Positions 1 through 6,047 of a stretch of 14,062 bases of DNA are shown in pieces. The notes below the pieces were generated by a model. That model was not told the origin of the DNA. It was given only the letters and a program-made list of their open reading frames with translations, and made no database searches. Source of the stretch: Candidatus Omnitrophota bacterium (GTDB taxonomy: Bacteria > Ratteibacteria > UBA8468 > B48-G9 > JAFGKM01); the NCBI GenBank assembly GCA_023818785.1, contig JAMWCO010000024.1, positions 1 through 14,062 on the forward strand, read 5' to 3'. Every line of letters begins with the position of its first letter. Positions within the stretch are counted from its first letter, which is position 1. The position numbers and the translations under genes were made by a program.

Positions 1-2
1 AG

Positions 3-596
3 GTTTATGGACTTTTTATTGGTGGAGTAGAGGCATGGGAAAAGGCAGCAGATTTATCAAGCCAAATTAATATAGAATATGTAGATAAATCTTATGATTT
101 AGTTATTTCTATTGCACCGGAAATGTATGAGGACATATGGACAGCTGGAAAGTGTATGTATAAACTTGAGCCAGTAGTCAATGATGGTGGAAGATTAATA
201 ATTTATGCTCCACATGTAAAAGAGATTTCATATACACATGGAAAATATCTTTTAGAGGTTGGATATCACACAAGAGATTATTTTTTAAAACAATGGAATA
301 AATTTAAGGAGTTACCTGGGTGTATTCTTGCTCATTCTACTCATGTGAAAGGGATAGGAACCTATATTGAAGGAATTGAAAAGCCACGGATTGAAGTAAT
401 TCTTGCGACATCTATTCCTGAAAATATTTGCAAAAAAATAAATTTAGGGTATATAGATTATAAAAAAATTAAAATAGAAGATTATGAAGAAAAAGAAGGA
501 ATTTTAGTTGTTAAAAATGCAGGAGAGGTATTATATAGAAGAAAGGATGGTTATATACCAGATATAGATAAACTTTATAAGGATTTGGAGAAATGA
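3..596 (+). CDS. LarA-family (DUF2088) nickel-dependent racemase-like protein, C-terminal part
   Basis: This reading frame is open at the left edge, so the N-terminal half is missing; about 197 residues are visible. The fragment resembles the C-terminal domain of LarA-type proteins, which racemise or epimerise 2-hydroxy acids in the cytoplasm using a nickel-pincer cofactor. Visible support is the stretch IAPEMYEDIWTAGKCMYK (about residues 37-54 of the visible part), GGRLIIYAPH, YHTRDYF and AHSTHVKGIGTY, a pattern typical of one DUF2088 subgroup. The lysine of AGKCM (codon 150-152) aligns by eye with the catalytic lysine of the AVKGM segment in Lactobacillus LarA. The substrate cannot be told: relatives act on lactate, malate, phenyllactate or sugar acids. 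The cofactor-binding lysine and histidines would be upstream and are not visible. The stop overlaps the next start as ATGA. The ATG at 123 is internal, because the frame continues upstream with family-like sequence. Confidence 0.85.
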   Translation, partial: VYGLFIGGVEAWEKAADLSSQINIEYVDKSYDLVISIAPEMYEDIWTAGKCMYKLEPVVNDGGRLIIYAPHVKEISYTHGKYLLEVGYHTRDYFLKQWNKFKELPGCILAHSTHVKGIGTYIEGIEKPRIEVILATSIPENICKKINLGYIDYKKIKIEDYEEKEGILVVKNAGEVLYRRKDGYIPDIDKLYKDLEK

Positions 597-1609
597 AATA
601 TAAAATTGGTATTGTAAATTCAACAAGTTTTGGAATTATTTATCCTGAACATGTAAAAAAACTTGAACAATTTAGTGAAGTAGAAAGAATAAATTTTCCT
701 GCGGATGTATCTGAGAAGAAAATAATAAATACACTTTCTGATTTTGATGGTTTAATAATAGGGCTTTCACCTTTATATAATAGAAATATATTAAAAAATT
801 TGAAAAAATTGGTAGTTATAACAAGACATGGTATTGCTGATTCAAATTTAGATTTAAAAGCAGCAACAGAATTTGGAATAATTGTTTGTAGATTCCCTCT
901 TGAAATTCAGAGAGAATCAATGGCTGAGTATACTGTTGGTTTAATAATAATGATGGCAAGAAAATTAAATCAAAATTATGAGTTTATGAAAAATGAGATA
1001 TGGGGAAAAAGAATAGAATTGGTTGGTATAGAGTTGAAAGAAAAAAATGTAGGAATTATAGGATTAGGGAATGTTGGAACAAGAGTTTGTGAAATTTTAA
1101 AAAATGGTTTTGGTATGAAAGTTTATGCTAATGACCCTTTACTTTCTGAAGATGAAATAAAAAAAAGAGGGGCTATCCCAATTGAATTAAAAGAATTATA
1201 TAAAATTTCTGATATTATAACTTTTCATTGTCCTTTAAATGAAAAAACTTATCATATGATAAAAGAGGAAGAATTTTCAATTATGAAAGAAGGCGTAATT
1301 ATTGTTAATACTTCAAATAAAGATTTGATTGATGAGAAATCTTTAATAAAATATCTGAAGTCAGAGAAAATAGGAGGTTACGTAGAAGATGCTATTGAAA
1401 TAACACAGATAGTTAAAGAAAATCCACTTTTAAAATTTAAAAATGTTGTTATTATCCCTCATCTTGGAAGATATACTTATGAAGCAATAAAGAATATGGG
1501 AGAAGTTACAGTGGAAAATTTAAGGAAAATTTTTGTTGAAAAAGAGTTGCCTAAGTATGTTGAAAATATAGAAGTTAAACCTAAAATTCCTTTAAAATTG
1601 AGTTCTTAA
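593..1609 (+). CDS. D-isomer-specific 2-hydroxyacid dehydrogenase-like protein with substituted active site
   Basis: A 338-residue protein with the fold order of D-2-hydroxyacid dehydrogenases (3-phosphoglycerate, glyoxylate/hydroxypyruvate or lactate dehydrogenase relatives). The N-terminal catalytic half has ITRHGIADSNLDLKAA (about 76-91). The NAD domain follows with GLGNVG (157-162) and an acidic residue at Asp181 that suits NAD over NADP. The conserved His sits in IIPHLG (His290). The usual NTxRGxxVDE segment reads NTSNKDLIDE (239-248), so the catalytic Arg is Asn242. The usual DVxxxEP reads DAIEITQ from Asp266, so the catalytic Glu position is Thr271; the spacing from Asp266 to NPLL (277-280) needs no gap. 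Nucleotide binding is therefore likely, but normal hydride-transfer catalysis is doubtful. The start overlaps the LarA-like stop (ATGA) and has a Shine-Dalgarno-like AAGGA at 579-583. It may bind a ligand, regulate, or act on an unusual substrate; the role is unknown. Confidence 0.88.
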   Translation: MKYKIGIVNSTSFGIIYPEHVKKLEQFSEVERINFPADVSEKKIINTLSDFDGLIIGLSPLYNRNILKNLKKLVVITRHGIADSNLDLKAATEFGIIVCRFPLEIQRESMAEYTVGLIIMMARKLNQNYEFMKNEIWGKRIELVGIELKEKNVGIIGLGNVGTRVCEILKNGFGMKVYANDPLLSEDEIKKRGAIPIELKELYKISDIITFHCPLNEKTYHMIKEEEFSIMKEGVIIVNTSNKDLIDEKSLIKYLKSEKIGGYVEDAIEITQIVKENPLLKFKNVVIIPHLGRYTYEAIKNMGEVTVENLRKIFVEKELPKYVENIEVKPKIPLKLSS

Positions 1610-1621
1610 AATATAATAAAA

Positions 1622-1708
1622 GCCGGAGTGGTGGAATTGGCAGACGCGCCGGACTCAAAATCCGGTGGAGCTATAAACTCCGTGAGGGTTCAACTCCCTC
1701 CTCCGGCA
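1622..1708 (+). tRNA. tRNA-Leu (anticodon CAA, decodes UUG)
   Basis: A complete class II tRNA of 87 bases can be folded by eye. The acceptor stem GCCGGAG (1622-1628) pairs with CTCCGGC (1701-1707), with discriminator A1708. The anticodon stem CCGGA/TCCGG (1649-1653 with 1661-1665) closes the loop CTCAAAA, placing anticodon CAA at 1656-1658. A long variable arm GGAG...CTCC (1667-1681) is typical of leucine tRNAs. The T arm is GAGGG TTCAACT CCCTC (1684-1700). The 3' CCA is not encoded (CAT follows A1708), so it must be added by tRNA nucleotidyltransferase. The tRNA starts 12 bases after the dehydrogenase-like gene and ends 11 bases before the HU-like start. Confidence 0.96.
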
Positions 1709-1719
1709 CATATAAAATT

Positions 1720-1986
1720 ATGATAAAAAAAGATATAATTGAGAAGATTTCAGAAAAGAGTGGTTTAAATAAAGTGATTGTAAAAAAAGTAATAGATGAT
1801 TTTCTTATAATTTTATTTGATTGTTTTGAAAATAAAGAGAGGGTTGAATTAAGAAATTTCGGAGTTTTTTATTTTAAAAAACTCAAATCAAAAAAAGCAA
1901 GAAATCCAAAGACAGGTGAAGAAGTTATTATTCCAGAAAGAATAAAATTAATATTTAAACCATCAAAAAAGTTGAAAATAAAATAG
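1720..1986 (+). CDS. HU/IHF-family histone-like DNA-binding protein
   Basis: An 88-residue basic protein of the usual HU length (about 90). The N-terminal helices (MIKKDIIEKISEKSGL... to about residue 40) are followed by the core ELRNFGVFYFKK and the DNA-embracing arm signature ARNPKTGEEVIIPE (about 65-78), then a basic tail FKPSKKLKIK. It should bind and bend DNA as a dimer in the nucleoid. HU, IHF-alpha and IHF-beta types cannot be separated from this sequence, so no symbol is given. The ATG lies 11 bases after the tRNA and has no Shine-Dalgarno sequence. The start is supported because the family begins with just such a MxKxDLI segment. It may be expressed from a tRNA read-through transcript or from a promoter inside the preceding DNA. 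It ends five bases from the convergent transglutaminase gene. Confidence 0.93.
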   Translation: MIKKDIIEKISEKSGLNKVIVKKVIDDFLIILFDCFENKERVELRNFGVFYFKKLKSKKARNPKTGEEVIIPERIKLIFKPSKKLKIK

Positions 1987-1991
1987 AATTT

Positions 1992-3827
1992 TTAATCTTT
2001 TATATTTAAAATAATTGGTAATCTGTCATAAGAAGCAATTTTCTTATAGAATTCTTTAAATTTTTTATATTGTTCAGGTGAAATTTCAAGTTTGTTTATT
2101 TCCATTATTCTTTTATACTTAAAACCAGATTCTGTTTTTTCTATTTTGGTTAAAAAACTACCAAAATCATCTTTAATTTCTATTTCTGGAGGTATTGTTT
2201 CAATTTCTATATTTTCTTCTATTTTATATTCTATATTTTCTTCTTTTCTAAAATTATAACCTATTCTTAAAGGATATATACGGTGTTCAAGAGACACAAT
2301 TGAAAGGTCTGTTAATTTGTCAATGAGAGATGGTTGAAATATAATTTTATTTGAAACTTTTATTCCATATCCTTCAGTATAAAATTTATATCTTTCAATG
2401 AGTTGGTTCTCAAGGGATTCAAGACCTATAATTTCAAAAGAAACCAGTTTTGTCCCAGGTAATATTGAATTTAATTCTTTTAATAGATTCCTTTCCCTTT
2501 CAATTTGTTTTAAATATCTTAAAGAATTTCTCAAACTTCCTTCAAAAATACCATCTGGGATTATAGTTACTTCTCCATTTAAATTACCATTTTTATCTAT
2601 AAAGGCGTTGATAATTCTTTTTCTTAAATTTCTTTCTGGAGGAGAAATTGGGATTTCTACAAGTTCTGATTTCTCTCCACATACAAGAGATAGTTTCCCT
2701 TGTTCATAAGAAGGGATATTTGGATATCTCATTACTTCTGTAGTTGGGTCAAGAAATATATATGATTTTTCTTTTGGAATAGCAATTATTGCATGATTAA
2801 ATTGTCCAGGGAGAGGAATTTCCTTTTCTATCTTATTTTCTGTATTTACAAGTGCAATATATGATTTAACTCCTGCTATCTCAAGCATTTTTTTTAAAAG
2901 ATTTGCTTTATCTTTGCAATCTCCATATTTTACTTTAAAAACTTCTTCTGGTTTATGGGGTTTATATCCATGTATTCCCATTTCAAGTCCAACATATCTT
3001 ATATTTGTAGAAACATAATTATAAAGAGTAATGATTTTTTCTTCTTCTGTTTTTTTATTTTTCAATATCTCATTTGTTGCTTCTTTTAAAATATTATTTT
3101 TACTTTTTTCATTTTTAGAAATTGTATAAAACCATTTTCCAATTTCTTCCCATGACTTAAAAGTTGATATATAAACTTTTGGAACAATTTCATTTAATGG
3201 AGGCATCAAAATTTCTTCTATTATTCCTGGCATATCTTTCTTTTCCCAGATGTAAGTAGTATATCCAAATTTATCTTTTTTCTCCATCAATTTAATATCT
3301 TTTTCATATATTTGAATTTTAAAATTTTTAGGAATTTTCAATTCATATCTTGATAAAAGAAATGGCTCTGTTGATTGGAAATAAAAACCATCCCAAAAAT
3401 GATTTTCAATTAAAGGTTTATAAGTAAAAATTTTATATTTATATTCAATAATACTTCCGACTTCAACTCCTGGGAAGTTTATACTTATTACTTTATAACC
3501 AGGATAAAGAGAAGAATATTCTGTAAATTCAGCAGGAGTAACTATTTTTATATCATCTTTTGTAATTTTAATTTTTTTCCCAGAAGGTGTAATTGTATAA
3601 CCATCAATAAATATTATTTTTTCTCTATCTGAATCAAAAGGAATTTGTAAATGAGCGAATTTTTTACCTTTTTCACTTTCAATTTTTATTTTCTGATGTA
3701 TTAATGTTTCTTTATTATAATTTTTATATACTTTTACAGAGGCAAAATCAATTAGATAAGTAACACTCTCTTGTTGGGCAAAGCAAATAAGAATTTGAAA
3801 AAAAAGGAATACAAATATTTTTTTCAT
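1992..3827 (-). CDS. Exported DUF3857 / transglutaminase-like protein
   Basis: A 611-residue protein beginning with a signal peptide: MKK, a hydrophobic run to about residue 16, and probable cleavage after CFA at 17. The region of about 40-210 is a DUF3857-like beta domain (for example GYTITPSGKKIKI and SINFPGVEVGSIIEYKYKI). A transglutaminase-like papain-fold domain spans about 255-370 with an intact triad: Cys304 in KYGDCKDKANLL, His345 in FNHAIIAI and Asp360 in FLDPTTE. The C-terminal third is beta-rich and resembles the tail that follows such domains (DUF3858-like). Proteins of this architecture are probably periplasmic or outer-surface peptidases or amidases, but substrates are generally unknown. 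No lipobox is present, since Cys15 is preceded by Ile. The gene starts nine bases after the small membrane protein, without a clear ribosome binding site, and is the last gene of the rpsB-led run. Its end is convergent with the HU-like gene. Confidence 0.87.
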   Translation of the reverse strand: MKKIFVFLFFQILICFAQQESVTYLIDFASVKVYKNYNKETLIHQKIKIESEKGKKFAHLQIPFDSDREKIIFIDGYTITPSGKKIKITKDDIKIVTPAEFTEYSSLYPGYKVISINFPGVEVGSIIEYKYKIFTYKPLIENHFWDGFYFQSTEPFLLSRYELKIPKNFKIQIYEKDIKLMEKKDKFGYTTYIWEKKDMPGIIEEILMPPLNEIVPKVYISTFKSWEEIGKWFYTISKNEKSKNNILKEATNEILKNKKTEEEKIITLYNYVSTNIRYVGLEMGIHGYKPHKPEEVFKVKYGDCKDKANLLKKMLEIAGVKSYIALVNTENKIEKEIPLPGQFNHAIIAIPKEKSYIFLDPTTEVMRYPNIPSYEQGKLSLVCGEKSELVEIPISPPERNLRKRIINAFIDKNGNLNGEVTIIPDGIFEGSLRNSLRYLKQIERERNLLKELNSILPGTKLVSFEIIGLESLENQLIERYKFYTEGYGIKVSNKIIFQPSLIDKLTDLSIVSLEHRIYPLRIGYNFRKEENIEYKIEENIEIETIPPEIEIKDDFGSFLTKIEKTESGFKYKRIMEINKLEISPEQYKKFKEFYKKIASYDRLPIILNIKD

Positions 3828-3836
3828 TAACTACAA

Positions 3837-4127
3837 TTATTTATTTTCTGGTTGAAAAGGCAATATTGGAATTTCTGTCTCTGGAGCCGGTCTATATAAA
3901 TATAAATAATAGTTAAGTTTATTGACTGAATGACCACCTTTTTCTCTTTGCCATAATCCAACCACATAATAATAGTAAACTCCTAATCCAAAAAGAATTA
4001 AAGATAAAATAAAAATCACAATTGACTTTTTCCTATTAACTTCGTCAATCATCATTGATAGAAAGAACCCCAAAAAACTAATCCCAACTATTATAAGCGC
4101 CAACATATATCCTACTTCAAAGTCCAT
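3837..4127 (-). CDS. Small two-helix membrane protein, function unknown
   Basis: A 96-residue protein I do not recognise. Two hydrophobic helices are clear, at about residues 6-25 and 34-54, separated by the charged loop DEVNRKK. This predicts a helical hairpin in the inner membrane. The rest is a soluble tail of about 40 residues, rich in Tyr and Pro, ending RPAPETEIPILPFQPENK. It is likely real because a strong Shine-Dalgarno sequence, AGAGGAGGA (4132-4140), precedes the ATG and its 3' neighbour follows after nine bases. It sits between tsf (40-base gap) and the exported transglutaminase gene, so it may share the rpsB transcript and a cell-envelope role with its downstream neighbour; that is inference. 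Confidence 0.75.
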   Translation of the reverse strand: MDFEVGYMLALIIVGISFLGFFLSMMIDEVNRKKSIVIFILSLILFGLGVYYYYVVGLWQREKGGHSVNKLNYYLYLYRPAPETEIPILPFQPENK

Positions 4128-4131
4128 TTAG

Positions 4132-4140
4132 TCCTCCTCT
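4132..4140 (-). promoter_or_regulatory. Strong ribosome binding site of the small membrane protein
   Basis: Read on the minus strand, AGAGGAGGA precedes the ATG at 4127 with a four-base spacer. It is the longest anti-Shine-Dalgarno match I saw in the window and supports the 96-residue protein as a translated gene. Confidence 0.75.
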
Positions 4141-4167
4141 TTTTTATTTTTAAATTTTTTTATTATT

Positions 4168-4755
4168 TTACTCTCCTATTTCAAATCTTGCAAATCTTTT
4201 TATTTTTATATTTTCTCCAAGTTTTGCTATTTTTGATTTTATATATTCTTCAATTGTAATACTTTCATCTCTTATAAAATTTTGTTTTAAAAGTACATTT
4301 TCTTTATAAAAATCATTTAATTTACCTTCAATTATTTTTTCAATAACATTTTCAGGTTTATCTTTAAAAATTTCTTTAAATTCATTAATTTTGTCTTTTA
4401 TTATCTCTTGCGGAACAGAATCAATATCTATCCATCTTGGTTTCATTGCTGCAATTTGTAAACATAAGTTTTTAATAAGTTCTTCAAACTCATTATTTCT
4501 GGCAACAAAATCAGATTCACAATTTACTTCAACTAATACTCCTATTTTACCATTTGTATGAACATATGCTCCTATTTTCCCTTCCCTTACTTCTTTTTTT
4601 TCTTTTTTTTCAGAGATTTCAAGCCCCTTTTTCTTTAAAATTTCAAGTGCTTTTTCTATATCTTCATTTGCTTCTTCAAGTGCTTTTTTGCATTCCATTA
4701 CACTTAAACCTGTTTTTTCTCTTAACTCTTTAATTTTTGAGGTATCTAACTTCAT
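4168..4755 (-). CDS. tsf: Elongation factor Ts
   Basis: EF-Ts is the nucleotide exchange factor that regenerates EF-Tu-GTP during translation. With the start at 4755 the protein has 195 residues. An N-terminal UBA-like domain (LDTSKIKELREKTGLSVM, about 2-20, through about 40) precedes the core signature NCESDFVARN (78-87; usually CETDFVARN). Its length matches the short, Thermus-like class of EF-Ts, with one core dimerisation region, and not the roughly 280-residue E. coli type. An in-frame ATG at 4785 would add ten residues inside the rpsB end. The ATG at 4755 is preferred because AAAGGAG (4761-4767) sits five bases upstream and family members begin at this point. It follows rpsB, the usual bacterial order. 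pyrH and frr, which often follow, are absent here. Confidence 0.96.
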   Translation of the reverse strand: MKLDTSKIKELREKTGLSVMECKKALEEANEDIEKALEILKKKGLEISEKKEKKEVREGKIGAYVHTNGKIGVLVEVNCESDFVARNNEFEELIKNLCLQIAAMKPRWIDIDSVPQEIIKDKINEFKEIFKDKPENVIEKIIEGKLNDFYKENVLLKQNFIRDESITIEEYIKSKIAKLGENIKIKRFARFEIGE

Positions 4756-4760
4756 ACTTT

Positions 4761-4767
4761 CTCCTTT
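4761..4767 (-). promoter_or_regulatory. Ribosome binding site fixing the tsf start
   Basis: On the minus strand AAAGGAG lies five bases before the ATG at 4755 and overlaps the rpsB stop codon (4766-4768). Ribosomes ending rpsB would be placed directly on the tsf initiation site, which supports coupled synthesis and argues against the ATG at 4785. Confidence 0.8.
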
Positions 4768-5500
4768 ATTCATAGTTTTCTTCATTTTTTTTCTTTTCTA
4801 TTGTTTCTGGTATAAATTCTGTTTCTTTTAATCCTTCAATTATATAGTCAGCCAGTTTTAATAAAATAGTCTGAATTGATTTTAATCCATCATCATTTGC
4901 AGGTATTGGATAATCAACAATTTCAGGATTTCCATTTGTATCAACTATTCCAACTATTGGAATATTAACTTTTTTACTCTCTTTTATAGCATTTATTTCT
5001 CTTTTAACATCAACTACTACAACTGCCCCAGGATATTCAGTCATTATTCTTATTCCTTCAAATTTTCTTTTTAAATCTTCTTTTTCTTTTTGAATAATAA
5101 GTATTTCCTTTTTTGTGTAAAGATTTATTTTGCCTGAATTTTCAAGCATTTCTATTTCTTCAAGTCGGTTTATCCTTTTTCTTATTTCTTTAAAGTTTGT
5201 TAAAGTACCACCAATCCATCTATAATTAACATATGGCATATTACATTTTTCAGCAATTTCCTTTATAACAGTTTGTGCTTGTTTTTTTGTCCCAACAAAT
5301 AAAATTTTTTTATTTTGTGAAACAATCTTTTTTAAGAATTCACCGCTTTCTTTGATTTTCTCAATAGTTTTTTCAATATCAATTATATATATTCCTTGCC
5401 TTTTTCCATAAAGATAAGGCTTAATCCTTGGGTCAAACTGTCTTGTTGGATGTCCAAAATATACACCAGCCTCAAGCAATTCTTTTAAACTTATTTCCAT
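4766..5500 (-). CDS. rpsB: 30S ribosomal protein S2
   Basis: A 244-residue protein, normal for bacterial S2, which binds the 30S subunit body near S1. Family landmarks are LLEAGVYFGHPTRQFDPRIKPYLYG near the N-terminus, GIYIIDIEKT, ILFVGTKKQA, YVNYRWIGGTLTNFKEI (about 90-106), PGAVVVVDVKRE and the C-terminal IPIVGIVDTNGNPEIVDYPIPANDD. The start at 5500 has AAAGGAG (5505-5511) four bases upstream. A promoter with a perfect TTGACA lies just ahead (5521-5548), giving a very short leader of about 13 bases. There is therefore no room for an S2-binding autoregulatory leader of the kind known in E. coli. It is the first gene of the minus-strand run rpsB-tsf-small membrane protein-transglutaminase. 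Confidence 0.97.
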   Translation of the reverse strand: MEISLKELLEAGVYFGHPTRQFDPRIKPYLYGKRQGIYIIDIEKTIEKIKESGEFLKKIVSQNKKILFVGTKKQAQTVIKEIAEKCNMPYVNYRWIGGTLTNFKEIRKRINRLEEIEMLENSGKINLYTKKEILIIQKEKEDLKRKFEGIRIMTEYPGAVVVVDVKREINAIKESKKVNIPIVGIVDTNGNPEIVDYPIPANDDGLKSIQTILLKLADYIIEGLKETEFIPETIEKKKNEENYE

Positions 5501-5520
5501 TTTACTCCTTTTTCGTTTTT

Positions 5521-5548
5521 ATTTTAATAAAAAAAAAAATATTGTCAA
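5521..5548 (-). promoter_or_regulatory. Putative promoter of the rpsB operon
   Basis: On the minus strand a perfect TTGACA (complement of 5543-5548) is followed after 16 bases by TAAAAT (complement of 5521-5526), one mismatch from TATAAT. The predicted start of transcription is near 5514, leaving a leader of about 13 bases that holds the ribosome binding site. The spacer contains a run of eleven T on this strand (5529-5539). Confidence 0.65.
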
Positions 5549-5570
5549 ATTTGTTTATATATTATATACT
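5542..5570 (+). promoter_or_regulatory. Putative promoter of the CBS protein/transporter operon
   Basis: TTGTCA (5542-5547) and TATACT (5565-5570) are separated by the optimal 17 bases, each one mismatch from consensus. Transcription would start near 5577, about 15 bases before the ATG at 5592. An A run at 5529-5539 lies just upstream and could act as an UP element. The -35 bases are the same ones used by the opposing rpsB promoter. Confidence 0.65.
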
Positions 5571-5591
5571 AAAATTTCAAAAAGGGAAATT

Positions 5592-6044
5592 ATGAAAAAA
5601 GTTAAAGATTATATGGATAGAGAGATTCCAATTGTGAATAAGAAAGTTTCTATTAATGAAATTCTTAATATTTTTTCTACAACACATTATAATATAATTC
5701 CTGTTGTTGAGGAAAATAATGAACTTGTAGGAATTGTAAGTATTGATGATATTCTTGAAAATTTGATTTTATCTAAAAAAGATGTAGAATTACTTGAAAA
5801 ATTTCCATTTTTTGCAGATGCATTTTCAGAAATTGTTATGACAATTGAGTGTATTAGTTCATTACTTGTTGCAGAAGATGTTATGAATAAAGAAGTGATA
5901 AAAATAAATGAGAATGAATCGGTTATGAAAGCATTGGTATTGATGAGAAAAAATAAAATTAATCGTTTAGTTGTTGTAAATGAAAGAAATCAGCCAGTTG
6001 GTTTTATAACAAGAAATAGAATTTTACGTGCATTTAGATGTTAA
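5592..6044 (+). CDS. Two-CBS-domain protein, probable regulator of the adjacent transporter
   Basis: A 150-residue soluble protein made of a CBS pair (Bateman module) and little else. CBS1 is at about 1-60 (VKDYMDREIPIVNKKVSINE... IIPVVEENNELVGIVSIDDIL). A helical linker at about 61-94 is unlike the very short linkers of some pairs. CBS2 is at about 95-150 (AEDVMNKEVIKINENESVMKAL... INRLVVVNERNQPVGFITRNRILRAF). Such modules sense adenine nucleotides (ATP, ADP, AMP, SAM, c-di-AMP in various families) and control enzymes, channels or transporters. The ligand cannot be read from the sequence. AAAGGG (5581-5586) precedes the ATG by five bases, and the transporter gene begins three bases after the stop. 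A regulatory partnership is inferred from that spacing. Confidence 0.88.
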   Translation: MKKVKDYMDREIPIVNKKVSINEILNIFSTTHYNIIPVVEENNELVGIVSIDDILENLILSKKDVELLEKFPFFADAFSEIVMTIECISSLLVAEDVMNKEVIKINENESVMKALVLMRKNKINRLVVVNERNQPVGFITRNRILRAFRC

Positions 6045-6047
6045 ATA

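Noticed and set aside
1612..1617. Perfect TATAAT just before the tRNA
   Set aside because: It ends only four bases before the mature tRNA, so the start would fall inside the tRNA, and no good -35 is found at 16-18 bases. It is probably chance in A+T-rich sequence, though a downstream role for the HU gene is not excluded.
2398..2709. Plus-strand open frame of 103 codons inside the transglutaminase gene
   Set aside because: It lies wholly within a convincing minus-strand gene with a catalytic triad and has no recognisable motif or ribosome binding site.
4141..4167. T-rich stretch after tsf as a terminator
   Set aside because: It has no GC-containing stem, only A and T runs, so it does not form a credible terminator hairpin.
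4756..4785. Upstream in-frame ATG for tsf at 4785
   Set aside because: It would sit inside rpsB with no ribosome binding site and add a non-conserved MKKTMNKGES segment.
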